In this document: piece after piece, positions 1-13,300 of the stretch
Numbering within the stretch: the first letter of the stretch is position 1
How the letters are laid out: every line of letters begins with the position of its first letter
Assembly (NCBI GenBank): GCA_031213475.1
Contig: JARUPZ010000009.1
Location: 9,767,601 to 9,831,600, forward strand
Length of the DNA stretch: 64,000 bases
Direction of reading: 5' to 3'
Source: Nereocystis luetkeana
Lineage: Eukaryota; Sar; Phaeophyceae; Laminariales; Laminariaceae
Position numbers and translations under genes: made by a program
The notes under the pieces: model-generated
Told to the model about the DNA's origin: nothing
Seen by the model: the letters and a program-made list of their open reading frames with translations, nothing else
Databases searched by the model: none

Positions 1-1260
1 GCACTACCCAATGCCACTACATCACTGGGAATAATGTCACCTCGGATTACAGTATTGTTGGAACAACATTTACAATATGCCGAGGTTAAGCATCCGTTTT
101 TGTTTTCCCTCGGGGTCTGTGTTTTTGGAGAGACGTAGAGGTCCTCAAGTTAGGAGCCTCAGAAACAAAACGGAGGTACCGGTACCGTGAGAACACGTCT
201 GAGGGTCTACCCAACATGTTTGGAACCGACTAATACGGTGCAGGCGGGAGGAAATACACCAATCAGAGTCAACTACGGCGCCCAAAACCTGGCGCGGGAG
301 GGGGGGGGGGGGAATTACAATGTGCTTTGGGTCCATGGTGAGCTCTGATATATCTTCGCCCACCCTCCCCCCCCTCCGTGATAGGTTATGTTTCTTGTTG
401 GGAGATTGACCCATGGAATTGTTGCCTGCCCGTGCTCCGCTTATTACAATGCTTTGCGGAGTCGGGCGTTTCCGACGACTTATACGGCTACCTTAACCGA
501 GAAGTCTCTAGCGGAAAAGGTGGTAACCTTCGCGATCTGGAGAAGAAATCGAGTAAAATATCGAACCATCCCTGCGCGGAGTCAGCGCTCCTTCACGGCA
601 CATTTTCTCGCGGGGTTGTGTGCGCACTCATCGGGACTACATCTACCCGACACGTGTTTTGCGCTACAAAATAGGCTGTTGGGTGAGAGGTTGAAGAACT
701 ACTCAGGTGAGAGTAAGTCCAAAAAGGGAATAAGGAGGCGTGCTACAACCGGAGTGATCACGCGTTGGCTAGAATGTCACTGGGACTGATATAACGTTTC
801 TCAAACGAGGAAGTGTCCAACATCCTTTGTGTTTAGCAAAACAAAAAATTATAGATAGGCGATGGCAACGCTAATCGCGTCGAAGCGTGTACGTTCCATC
901 ACATTCGTTTCTGGGTGAGACGCAGAGCTACTCAAATGAGCCTGGAAGACCAAAACATGCACGTTCACCATGGCATGTCTCTAGAGTCTGATTTCGGATG
1001 TTTGTTTGGCACTCTTCATGCTCAGAATCGTGGTGTATGGAGCCGTACATGCTGAACACAAGCCTTGAAACATCTATTAATAGGTATCCGCTCTTATACT
1101 CCTACGGGGGGGGGGGGGGGGGGAGGGATAACATTCAGAACGTGAGATGGGGCCCACAACCGTATATCCCCCTACATACCCGTCCCTCCTATGTTTTACT
1201 ACCATGTCACCCCGTCTACTCCTGCTATTCGCGGCGTGGCTCTAGCGCCGGCTTGCTTGC
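1..1260. other. Intron following exon 28 (or 3' flank)
   Basis: No exon with convincing splice signals and family similarity was found. It holds a 12-G run at about 300-311 and a G run at 1107-1124. The overlapping plus-strand frames at 378-789 lack coding character. Confidence 0.5.
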
Positions 1261-1381
1261 CTTTTCCTCGACGTCGTAGAGGAGGTCCACGGCGGAGCGT
1301 AGGTAGTCGGAGCCGATGACGGTGAGCCCTCTCCCGGTGGCCCACTCTCCCATCTCCACCAGGCAATCGACGCGCTCAAAC
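1261..1381 (-). CDS. CFAP46: CFAP46 exon 28, last exon seen, probable GC donor
   Basis: One leading base plus 40 codons. The acceptor is GCAACAACAG. It reads FERVDCLVEMGEWATGRGL, then DYLRSAVDLLYDVEEK, which fits the family (D.L.E.GEW followed by a helix). The proposed end is AAG followed by GCAAGC, a GC donor like that of exon 7. If it is not spliced there, the frame runs 12 more codons to a TAG at 1225-1227. That would truncate the protein well short of the family length, so I favour splicing. Confidence 0.76.
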
Positions 1382-4300
1382 CTGTTGTTGCCCCGCCGTA
1401 CGTGCGACATTGAGCGACGGCGCGGGCCCAAGAATAGCGGTGCGATCGCACGTTCTTTTTGTTTTTACAGAAGTTTGAACTGACCGCGGAACTACCGCCG
1501 GCTGCGGTATCAGGGCGCGCTGTACCACGGTTCAGCTACACATATCTACGTGTGACGGGGCTGTTCGGCGAAGGAACTTGCCTAGCTTCTGCTGGGATAA
1601 CCACTCCTGTTTCACGCCTGTTTTTCGATGCATGCCTACTGCCTAGAGTACGTATTTACCTTTCCATCCGGTTACGCTTTCGTTCTTCTCGAAACGTCGG
1701 GTGTCGGGTGGCACGTAGAGTTTCCCAAGGGCGGAACCCTGGAGAGAGAAACTGGGTACGCTTGCACCGTAGCATCAATCGATGCTTGACCAAGGAAATT
1801 ACTGAACGTCGCTGGAACACCAGTATATATGGGTCTACATTGGTGTTCGTGATACAGCTAGGCTGCAGGACTGTCAGTCGGGCTCTCTCTGTCCTTTGGG
1901 GCCTATCGTAAGCAGTGCTTCAGGAGAGATCCAGAGCCCACGTTAGCAGCCTCGCAAGAGGACCCCAACCCTACCGCGGAACGCGTCTATCTCGGCCATC
2001 GGTGGAACCCTTTGAGAAAATATTTCGGTGACATTTTTTTTCATGTTACTCTAAATCCCCCCCTGTCCCGAAAGGGATGCGTGGTCAATGGCCAAATGAC
2101 TAAGGCAAACAACAAATGAGTACGCCCTTCCCGCCCCCCCCTCAGACTACGTGCGTCGCCTCGAAAGCGATGCGTGGTCAATGATCGAATGACAAAGGCA
2201 AGGAAAAAATGAGTACGCCCCTCCCCCCCCCCCCCCCCCCCCCCGACTACGTTTTCTCCAAGCAGTACGTATATGTGCTGGGTTGGCCCCGCAACGGTCA
2301 CTCTGCTTGAGCTGCAAAAAGGGAGTCCAGATCACACCGCCTGCGCCATTTTGAGCCTAACCCGCCGCAACGAGATGATGGGCAGAGCGCGTACCGTGTA
2401 GATCCGACCTACCGTACGAAACATGTGCGAGGTCATGCAGGATATTCGTGCAGAATACCAGGCTGCGCACCCGGTAACATGACCTAGAACATCCGCATCA
2501 GGAATAAGGTGCATGCCCTGAAAGGCGCAGAATTGACGAGCTGGCGGAGGCTCAGAATGATTGATAACAAATACATGGACAGTCTGGGGTGTATCGCGCA
2601 CGTGATAAAAACCCTGAGTGCCACGAATGATGGTCGAACGTGGCTTATAAGATCGCCTTGTCGGGGCTGGGTATGACTGGCTCACCTTTCTCCGAGACTT
2701 TCGAGAGCCTTGAGATACGCCGAAAACTGCTGCTTGGGGTCGCTCGAAGACCTGCACGGCATAGGAAGGAGAAACACGATAAGGGCAACGTCGTTGGGGC
2801 GGCCCTGCTTTCGCCCGGGGGTGCAGGGTAGAGCCGTACGAGATACGTTCTACTTTCATCGATTGTGAAACCCGAACATTCCGAGGAAATCGGCGGGTCA
2901 GCCGGTCTTCAGTACATCACGGGTCGGGTCGGGACGGATCGGATCGGGTTTGGTCTGGAGGGTTTCAAACTCTCGTGGGTCGAGTCAGAAATATCACAAG
3001 TATCCGTTCACCTCGCGAGTGTACACCAACTCTTGCCCTGCAGGACCTTGTCGGACTCTTTGGTTTTAGCCAGCCCGTCCAGAGCCGTTATCCCTTGCCT
3101 CGACATGAACACCACACGCCACTGCCACAAGGGTCTCTGATGGTGTTGGATGGCGGAACGCAAATAATAAGTAGTAGCTTGGTTTTTGTGGGTAACGACT
3201 GGGAGTGTGGGTTTGTACCGGGGAGCAGCAAAGACAAGTACCACAACCAGACCTGATCGAGGCTACCAATCGCAGGTACACAGACCGCCCTGCCACGGCA
3301 TGACTACTGTGCTGTCCAAACTGGCCGCGTGGATAATTCGATTGCTCTCGTTGGAACCATGCTGTAGCAAAGGCAGTACTAGATATTTAGAGATCAAAAC
3401 CTTCCTGTCCTAACTTTGTGTCTGGACCGATGAGCTACTTCTCGGTGGCGCGCGCTACGACAGATGAGTATGACACAGTGCGGTCGACACATTCGTGAAT
3501 GGCGGGAGGCGTTCAGACTGAGCAGATACCGATAGCACCAACCCCCGAGGGCGCTGTCTCTGGATCGATGCATGCATCCAACTTTCAACGTCTTGAGTTC
3601 AAATACAGCGAAAATATAGTAAGCAGTGCCTTGCTTGACGAGACCATAGATAAGCTTTGTAGGGGGAAGGGGGGGGGTAGGGGTGCACGAAGTTGAGTTA
3701 AGCTACAATAGAAAATATGTGAATTCAACGATTCATTCTTTTGTGAGGGGCGATGATACCGATACTGTAGAATAAACGGCCTAGATTCATGTTCAAAGTG
3801 TTACTCGACGTGAGCCTTAGCCGTTGAATGTGTGTAGGGTCGCTTCTTTCGCCTTCCGCTGTACGCAGTCTTGCTTGCCCCCTGCCAGAGTTCTCGCCAT
3901 TATACTCTACCGGCCGCACTTGTTCACGACGGGCTGCGTCTCGCCAGGTCCCTGACCACGGAGGAAGCGACGCCCGAAACGATGGCGTGCCGTACGCCAC
4001 ACGCTACCGTCCACATCAGGCTCGAGCATCCATTGTACTCCATACATCAACCATTGTTGCGAAAGAGCGAGCCCCGCTATACCGCGCTTGGTGACCAAGG
4101 AAGTGTGATTCGGGTAGTAGCCAATACTAGTATTTTGGTGGGGATCCGTACAGCATGGCTTCCTGGTGCAACCCTTTGGGTCCACCCCCCCTCCCTACAC
4201 TTATCCGTAGCATATTCGCCATACGGGTTCGAACGTGGGTTATTACCTGATAGTCAGGCGGCACGCAACCGAGCGCTTCCGTGACCGCTGCCAGCCCCTG

Positions 4301-7300
4301 CTTCCACTCGGACCGATCCGAGTAGCACTCGAAAAGAAGCACGTACATCTGTAAACGGCAACAAAATCCGATCCGCAGTGGGATGTATACGCCACGCGCG
4401 GGCAGAGAAACGCGATGGATTGCTTGAGTACAGATTATGGGATTCGTCGTTGGGTCAACATGGATGCCCATCTCTTCTGCATAACCTGATACCTATGCAG
4501 CATACAGCAGGCGGCTGAACGTTCGGAGAGTCCCCCAGCGGCTGAACACGTTGAACGTCGGAGGACTTTCCAGTCATTAACCTCGAACATCATATCGGCG
4601 AGCCGCGCCCAAGGGTAGCAGCTCACACGGGGTGGGCCGAGTGTTGTTAAATAACATGCGGTGAGTTTTCTTAGGCGCGCACCCTGCGTGGTTGATTTTC
4701 GGGCGACCGAGGACAACTCCTCAACAAAGCAGCGTCTGGGCTTTGTCGCAACCAAGCACAATAGTCAGCGAAGGCAGCCGTAATATTTCCAGCCGCCAAT
4801 ATGCATTTACTCGAGTGACTGCCCTATTTCTGTGCAGCGTTGAGCTTTTGTGCCTTTTCGATTTGGTGGCATGCACCGCCATGGGATTGTATGAATCGCT
4901 GGACCACCAACATGTTCTACTAACAGTCCTCCTTTGGGTTGAGGTACAGAGCCACTCGCCAGAATACCCTAAGCTTGGTGGTGAAAAGAAGGTAGCCCTC
5001 TAGCACCGGTGATGTTGCACAAATTTCGGGAACTTCGTAGGATACGCAATTATTAGAGCGCACACGCCTCGTCTCCTCGCACCACAGCTTCTGTGTGGCT
5101 CGGCATAGTTACATTGGCCCGTGCGCGGAGAAGCAAAACAAGCCTTTACATAATCGAAGCCCTTCCATAAACGCATGGTCGGGTAAACGGGCTATAAACA
5201 GCGTATCTCTTATTTGTTCTGGAGCGACATACATTCGATGGTTTTACCACCTACACGGGGATATTCGTTGCTTCCCCCGAGACGCCCGTGCGCTGACCAA
5301 TCGATCAACCAACCAATAAAACACGACAGTGCGAAAACAAACCGCTGACGAGGACTCAGAGGGAGTGTTTTGTTTTCTCCCTCTGGGGAGATCGCCGTGA
5401 TGAGCGTTGGCCCCAGCTCCAACAACACCGGTTGAAATATCCTTTGGCTGTACCCCCCTTGTGTTACACTATAGCAAACCCTACGCTTCTGCAAAGGTAG
5501 CATCGATGTTTCCGAGGCGTTAGAAGCATTCGATTATGGTGCAGGATCTCTACACCTCACCCAAAAACCGTTTTTTTATTTGGAAAGGCAACAACGTGCG
5601 AAACCAGATTAATCCATTTAGGACCGCAGTCCCGTTTTGGGGACGATTGACTTAAATTAAAAATAAATGTGTCCCCAAAACGGGGCTGCGGTCCTAAAAG
5701 GGTTAAACATGTCCCAAACCCTACGCTTCTAGGCATACATCACGAGTGCAGGATATAGTACTACACTTATATTAACAATGATATCGGCAGAAGGAGTCCG
5801 GTCAGTTCCATTGGCATATATAGGCCAAAAACGTGTTCTACCCCTATCGCAGCTCGGGTCCCCACAACGGGAGTGAATGTGATCCAATTATTACGGGGGA
5901 CCGAAAAAAAATATGATACAATATTTTATTAAGGGGACCATAGTTAATAGGACCTAATATTGTGCGTAAAAATAGGTAACTATATACGTTTTTGTGTGTA
6001 CCATAGGTCCTATATACTATGGTCCCCCGTAATAGTAAAAATCGAGAAATACACAGTTTTTTGCGTTACCGTGGATCCTATTCATTTTGGGCCCCCGTAA
6101 TGATAGAAGCGGTTAAACATCCCGACTCTTACACTAACCCCAGATCCCAAGAGCCTGAACAATTTCCATCGGAAAGAAGATGCGACGTGGAGTGCGTGGT
6201 GTAGACTATTAGTATCACTCACGTCGGTTTGGGGCTCGGCGCCAGTCCTAAACATTACCTCTTCGTAAACATAATCCCCCCCTGCGCGTCAACCGAGACT
6301 ACCGGTTCATGTATACGTACGCTGGTGTTCGCGATTTTTTCTTGCTTGAGGGTTTTCCCCATGCTTAAGTTAAGGTGTGTGCCGTTTAGGTGTCTAATTG
6401 GTTGGTGTGGTTTCCTGAGGTATTGTCCCACCCCTGGGGTATTGGAGCCATTCGTGTAGCAAAGGACTATAGGTTCGTCGGTGGGTAACGTGAGAACAGC
6501 CACAAATGACAACTGCGGTACTGCACCCTTTCACCTGAGATCTGACCGAGCCCCCGTCGACAACGCCTCCCTTCACCATCTCTTTCAGAACGCCTCGGAG
6601 AGGGGAGAACGCCATCGCCCGGCCGGCCGCCGTGTCTGCCAAGGGGAGGGCAACGTTCCAGAGGCGCTTCGCCACGTCCAGGGTTATCGACCGCGAAGAC
6701 GCGAAAGTCCCGCACTTGGCCGCCAGCACGAGGTGCTTCATTGACGCTTTCCTGTCACAGCAGAGGCAGATAAACGAAACCGTGGCATGGAACAGTGCGA
6801 TACGTGCTTATCATGCTTTCTTGCGTTGGTCATCGGACCATTACCTACGAATACTTGTCGAGGCGGAGCATCGTGCCTCTTCCGAGGAGTGGCATTTTCC
6901 ACATTTGGGTGTTCAGTTTTTTTTTCATGTATATATACAAAATGTTGAGGTGGGGGGGGGGGACTCATCCCGCACACGGCCGAAGATATATGACCATATA
7001 TTTTCCCTCGCCTCCCTACGTACAACTCCGAGAGGGACCAAGTAGGCTGATTCAATGACCAGGAAGGCATTGCTTGTACGACGCGTGAAGCGCAGTCAGA
7101 TGTTCGGCGAGCCGCACGAATGGTGAGGTACATCCTACTACGAGCCACTCGGTGGGAGTTTTTTGCCTTTGGACAACGGCTTCGAGTGAATCGATTTGAT
7201 TTTTTAAGTGTGGCTTCCAGAGGCCACCATCAGGGACAGCTGTTTGCCTATACCAAGGGCATTGGACCGGTTGATCGGGTGTTTCGTTCATTTTTTGTCC

Positions 7301-10300
7301 CAAACTCAGGGTTTGGAGGACGTAACGAGCTCTCAGAATAAATCGCCACAGACAAATTCAGAAAACACGAAAAGCCACCTACCAATACACGCGTCGGAAC
7401 TTCGGCGAAACTGGGCACCGCCTTCTACCGTCGACGGACGCGAATGGGAAACGTTGTGGAGCAGAGGCAGCACCCTCTGTGGCAGAAATTATCGACGCAG
7501 GGAAGCCAATGCTCCAGCCGGGAGTCAGCACGCACGCCGCCTGTGTTCCGTCTCTGTCTGGGCTCTTCTTACCGACACATGCGAACCCGGCTGATCGGAA
7601 ACAGGTTGAGTGTACAGTAGATCCACCGTGTGCGCCTGGATAGGACATGCCTGCGTGCAACCGTATGATCGTTTTACATGCCCCCCCCCCCCCCCCCCCT
7701 TTCCTCCTATCGAGTGCACCCCCCCCCGAACTCGCCTCCCATAACGTGGACACAAACGAGTTATTGTGGGGATATTAATCAATGTGGCAAGCCCCGCGAG
7801 GTATCGACATCCTTTCGGTCCGGCACGCCGAATGGTGTGCTACACGGTTCAATACCCCCACCAGTATATTTGCACCTCCGCACTTTGAACGGGGGGGGGG
7901 GCTGGCCAACCTGCGTTATACGTGCTTGACTAATTGTAAATTATATGTACGAGCGTTCTGCCGACGATGTCCCAAGTGTCACAGCAAGGCGCTGGAGATG
8001 AGCAGACGCGTGTATCAGGGGTCTGGTAACCACCACTCAACCGCAGGATACATAATATATATATATATATTTTTATATATTAAGGTTTTAGGAAACTCCG
8101 CAACTTGGCCCCTTGACTGGACGCCTCCCTACTCTAACGCTAGTAATGCTAGGCTCGAGTTGCACCTCTCTGTTTCTGAGTATTTGGCTAGTCGACAGGT
8201 TTTTGATGCCTCGCCGAAACAGACCTGATTGATTTCGGATAAATTGAACATTCGAGAGAATGAATAATCTCTCGATGCCTAGGCCTACCGCGAATCATAT
8301 TGAAGAAAGGACAAGCTACTCCTATATGTGTGTACCCTGGCGATACATGGGAGCGTCGTCAGTGGAACGCTTTCGCGCCGCCTCAGAACACCCAGTACCC
8401 GACGTGTGCCACTCCTACCGTAGCACGCCTCGCGCGAGTATCACTGCCGAACGTAAGCCTTCCTGCGCCCAGAAATAACAGCTCTCCTCCTCCGGTCGTC
8501 GTTCGTCAAGGGTGGCTACCGTACCCCCCCCCCTCCCCTTTCTCGGGGAAGAAGACAATCGTTTGCGGTAAACACAACTTGTGACCCCAAAAAGAGCCAC
8601 GAAAAGAACGATCTCTCTGGCGTGATAGCGACTGCCCACGAGCGGCAGCGCTATCAACCGACGTTAGCACGGGCAGGGTCTTGCTGCGCCCTGTGCGTTC
8701 CGTTCGACGACACTACCTACATCGCAACTCGAGGACCAAAGGTTTGATTCAGTCCCCCCCCCCCCCAATCACGGCATTGGTCGTTACGGCATTGGTCACT
8801 TTCTTTTTTTTCGTTAATGCCCCCTCCCCTCTGAAACCCCACGAGGGTTAAATAACAATTTAGCGATGCAGTCCCTCCCGGGGGTCAAACCACTTACCTG
8901 GTAAATTCTAAAAATCTAAGTAGATTGTCTTCAAAACGGGGCTGCAGTTCTGAAAGGGGGAATAGGGCTGTCCCGTCTTGGGGCCAAACCATTCAAATTC
9001 TAAGTAGTGTGTCCCTGAAACCGGACTGCAGTCCTAAAAGGGTCCATGCACAAACCAACCCACATGCACATCCATGTACGTATATATTAAACATATTTGC
9101 TGCTGGTAAGGCGTAGGTGGTGTATCTCTCGGGCCGTGGTACCACCGGGGTTTTAAGTGGAATTACGTATGGGATATATTTGCCCCGCTTACGAAGGGTT
9201 ATTCAACTCTCAAACTACCCAATGTATTTGCGAGACCATGCGTACCTCACATTGCGTTTTGCAAGCCCATGAGATTGCGCATCAGGCTCTACGTAGTTTA
9301 TCCTAGTAGTACTTCTCGAATATCGGTTGTTGGTGTAGAGCCTCGGAAACGTCCCGTTCCTACACCCCAAACGTAGCACGCTTCTCTTGCTCCCCCACGA
9401 CCTTGTCTCGTGTTGCAGGGGTTTTTGCTGGGGCTTAGGCGCTACTGATCTTACCGTAGCTCCCATAAACCTCTCGCCAACTTAGCTCGTATCGCAGGCG
9501 TTTCTATTGGTATTCAGGCGGTAGTACTTCGTCGTAGCATGCGTCTCCTTTGTATATTTATATTCACCTTAGTTCGTCTTGAAGGGGTTTCTCTTGGTGT
9601 TCAGGCGCTACCATGGCGGCCACCACCTGCCCCCACAGCCCTTCTGCCACCGCCAACCACCGCCACAGCCTCGCGTGCACCATTCGCCTGTCAGACGTCT
9701 CCTGTTGACGACGAAAGACCAAGCAGTGACAACGACAAATTTGGGTCGAGCCACGGAAAGAGAGAACCCCCCCCCCCCGCTCCCACCCGCATGCCACCAT
9801 AAAGAGGTAGCGCAATACGCCCGAATACGGTTTGGGCGGGGGGGGTGTCTCCGCTGCGGGAATACAGTCCTCAAAAGTCGTTTTGGAGTTTAATTGCTTA
9901 TTTTACGATTCGTTCGTTGCATGCCTACGGTATTCCGTGGATTTGGGGATCTTGGTGTACGCATTGTCGGTTTCATGTGTGAGGCAGGCCCGTGGAAAGT
10001 TTCATCAGGGACAAGGAACAGCCTCGGAAACGTATACCGCTACTCCTGCCGCAGCATACGTTAGGGCGGGGGGAGATGGGGGGGGGGGCGTAAGGTATCT
10101 CGGCTTAGGTAAAAAAAGACGAAGACTTCTTTACCCATATACCTCACTCGAAACAACCAAACTGATATGGGAAAATGGATTGCTGCACGCCGTACATCAA
10201 TGCGACAAGCCGTTTCAAGCGCCACGTGTACAGGCGTCAGTCCATTAATTCAACGGTGACGAATTCGTGGCAAGGTGACCGTTCAGATCTCAAGAGAATA

Positions 10301-13300
10301 TTCGGACATATCGAGGGTGAGAGTGAGGCGATCGGTCGGTCAGAAAGACGCAAGCTCAACACGAACCTCTTTATGGCCGATGCATGAGCTAAGGTTCCCT
10401 GAGGTTCCACGTTGGGGGAGCTCTATACGTTTGGTGAGTGAGTTTTGATAAAAATTGAAATTAAAAAAAAAAAACTGAAACGATCCAATGGCCAAGGTGT
10501 AAAAGTACTAACATCGTACAAAACCAAAGAAATACGTTGCGACAATTTTGGGTTAAAGTGCCCCTGGTCATCCAGAGCCACTTTAGAAAAAAAGAGTGCT
10601 ATTTGGCCCTGTCGCCTTAATAGCACGCGTCACGGGTAGAAACAAAAACAAACGATTGACTGATGTACGGATGACGGCGCGCTCGTTGTTCCGGTATCCA
10701 CCGGGCCATAACGCCACAGCCGTCGCTCGAGGCCGTTCTGACCGGCAGAATGTGTCGCTCCGGCTTTCGGTTTCGCCGTGGTGAGACTTCATGTAAACCT
10801 GGGCTTACTGACCATGCCGCTGCCGGTTTAAAATCCTTCTCCGGTCCTGTTGAAAATTCGAACGGTTCACTACGCACGCACCGAGGAAGCCGCCGCACGT
10901 TTTCAGCGGCAGCATTTGTTCACGATGTGCAAGCCGAGTCGTGGAAATCCTGGAATACCAGACAAATGGCCATCAATTTTTCTCTTCCACTGGAAACCAC
11001 GCCTGCCCCCCCCCCCCCCCGCCCTCGCGCCCCCAATTTTTGAACAAGAATCACCTCGACCGCTAAGCAGGCAGATGAAGACACTATACATTCACTTTAG
11101 TCACGCTACTCGTATCCTGATTATTTCCCCGACGTTAGTATCACCTTAGGTAGCAGCTCCGTAACGTATCCGCAGCACTCCTCCGCACCCCTCTTCATGC
11201 CCCTTCTTAGCCGTTCCTTGCCGAGTCGACACCATATCTCCCCCACAAGCTCAAGCTCCGCCTGGTCCTCCTCGAGCGTGGTACCCGTTCGCGCGCTGGT
11301 GGGCAGGAGCCCCGCGACGGCGAGGAGAGCGTCCGAAGCGACAACGGAGGCAGGTACATATATGAATGGCGTGAGACCCTTGAAGAACGTTTGCGGGACA
11401 ACCTCTATGTCGACAGAATCCCCCGCCAACTCGATCCCCCCCCTTCCATCACCGCCCTTTCTACACCCCCCCACCTCTCCCCACTCCCACGCCACCCCCA
11501 TTCCAACCCATACTCCAACCCCAAATCCACCACTCTCCCGACCTCGCCCCCTACCCGCACTCCAACCCCGACCTTCATCACCAATCCGCCTTCCACCAAC
11601 ACTGGTCCACCACCCCCTCCCGCGACCCCAAGTGAAAGGTTCGGACGGCATCGGCCATACAGACTAGGACGGGCCGCTGTGTGAGAGTATGGCGGACTTG
11701 TCTTTCGGCCTGAACAGTAACGTGTCTCACACTTGACCTCCGACAATGGGAAACTAGTTGGATTTAGTAAGGGGGTTGGAGACATACCGAGCATATAAAC
11801 ACGAAGGCGGAGATTCGTTTGATCCTCGACTGCAACTGGTTTAACGCCACGCCTGACCGTGCGGCACAGGCGTCCATCCACACAACACCATGGGTACGTC
11901 ATACATCGCGCTGAGAAGTGGACAGTCTGTGCATGCCAAAGCCAATCAGAATAGTTGGCTCTGCACTTCATCAGGTTGCACCCAATCCGTTTTTAGAACG
12001 CACTGTAGAAACGACTCTACTAGGTTTGTTTCGAGTGCAGATCTTGAATGGATGTCGGTGTCAGTCCTTCGTCCCTCCGACCCGACGTCTAGCTCTGCCT
12101 AGCGGCTCTACTGTATTTTCACAAGGTGAGTGCTACCGCAGATATCACCGAATATGTTTTTTTCCTGTGAGGTGAGATGTGAAGTATAATGAAATACATC
12201 AAGACATCGTGCTTTAGCGGGCATCGGGCCTTCCCCCGTTGAGCTGCACCTGTGGTGTCAGGAAACATCTGGGTAGACGCCGATTCTGCCGGGGTTTTCG
12301 GGTCCGTGTATTTCCTGCCTGCTACTCACAGTTGAAGTACAGTTCCCCATGATACTAGCAATAGCACGATCAACAAGCAGGCTACCGCAGGGAGCTCACA
12401 GCCTTGGCGGAAAACGACCATGACTCGTCGGAAAAACAACGTAAAGGTATCGATAAGACTCATCAAACGGCAAGGATTCCACATTTCGGATCCAAACTGT
12501 TTCTGGCCGGTTGAGCTTTGATCGGAATACAAGCACCATCATCCGGAAGATGATGTGAGCATCTAAAGGAGCTTATCTTCCCGGGCAGAGTGCTTGTAAT
12601 ATCGCTTAGGACTAGCTCGTAGAAATGTGTATCGAGTTGGGCCAAAAACTTTCTTCGAGGCCATGTTTCCGGCGAGAACGTTGAGCTCCTCTTGGGAGGA
12701 GCTTAACAAAATATACCGCGATCCCTGTATGCCGTCTCACAATAAATATGGCACGACCCGTCCAGTGGCATTGCTCATTTCGATTACCGACAGGGTCGTT
12801 CAAAACTTCGTACTATTAACGCGAAGCATCTTAGGCAGGCATACTGGGTTGCACGAGGACCAATACCCGACAGCCCCACCGTCCGGTACAAGCGCTCGTC
12901 CCAGCCACACGATCGAGCGAACGGACTCAACACTTGTGTAGCTCGCTTTGTCGTGGGAAACCACTGTAAAGGACATCTGAGAAACGCACCACCCCCTATC
13001 AGAAAGGAAGGCTGCGCTTTTTCGGAAAAACAACACATTCGGCAGGCACTATACCGGAGCTAGTGTGGAACGCACCCATTCTTGAACGAGAAATCCAGTC
13101 TGTACCAGCTCTCCCGTATATGTTTCGGTATACAGCACTGTATTCACACCGAATCTCGCGACATGCCATGACGCGCGCCAACCGCTTCCTCCTTGCACCC
13201 ACCCACTCACCTCAGTGTCGCGAACACGTCGACCTTATCCCCCAACCCCGTTCCACCGACGCCTCCGTGTGTCGGGGCCGAGACCACGGCACCTCCTCCT

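Larger units (their letters stand above)
4349..6534. other. Intron between exons 25 and 26
   Basis: Contains one MITE-D copy (5614-5703) and a nested cluster of MITE-C pieces (5888-6105). The rest is unremarkable. Confidence 0.6.
6752..9567. other. Intron between exons 24 and 25
   Basis: Contains a diverged RepA copy (7045-7160), C/G runs near 6952, 7681 and 7892, an AT tract (8050-8084), two MITE-D copies (8865-9043) and two decayed copies of the exon 24 edge (9401-9525). Confidence 0.6.

Noticed and set aside
1225..1260. Stop codon at 1225-1227 as the end of CFAP46
   Set aside because: Possible but disfavoured: the last codons (after VEEK) lose conservation exactly at a GCAAGC donor, and family members are far longer.
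2332..2859. A 175-codon minus-strand frame
   Set aside because: No recognisable domain, no matching splice phase with exons 27 or 28, and a competing frame on the other strand.
11405..11971. A 188-codon minus-strand frame rich in Gly and Val
   Set aside because: Caused by C-rich simple sequence; a possible donor after 11786 was considered for exon 22, but lengths did not fit the phase.
13205..13233. Alternative exon 21 donor GTCGAC that would allow direct joining to exon 23
   Set aside because: The perfect GTGAGT donor 17 bases downstream is much better, and a phase-correct small exon exists at 12330-12381.
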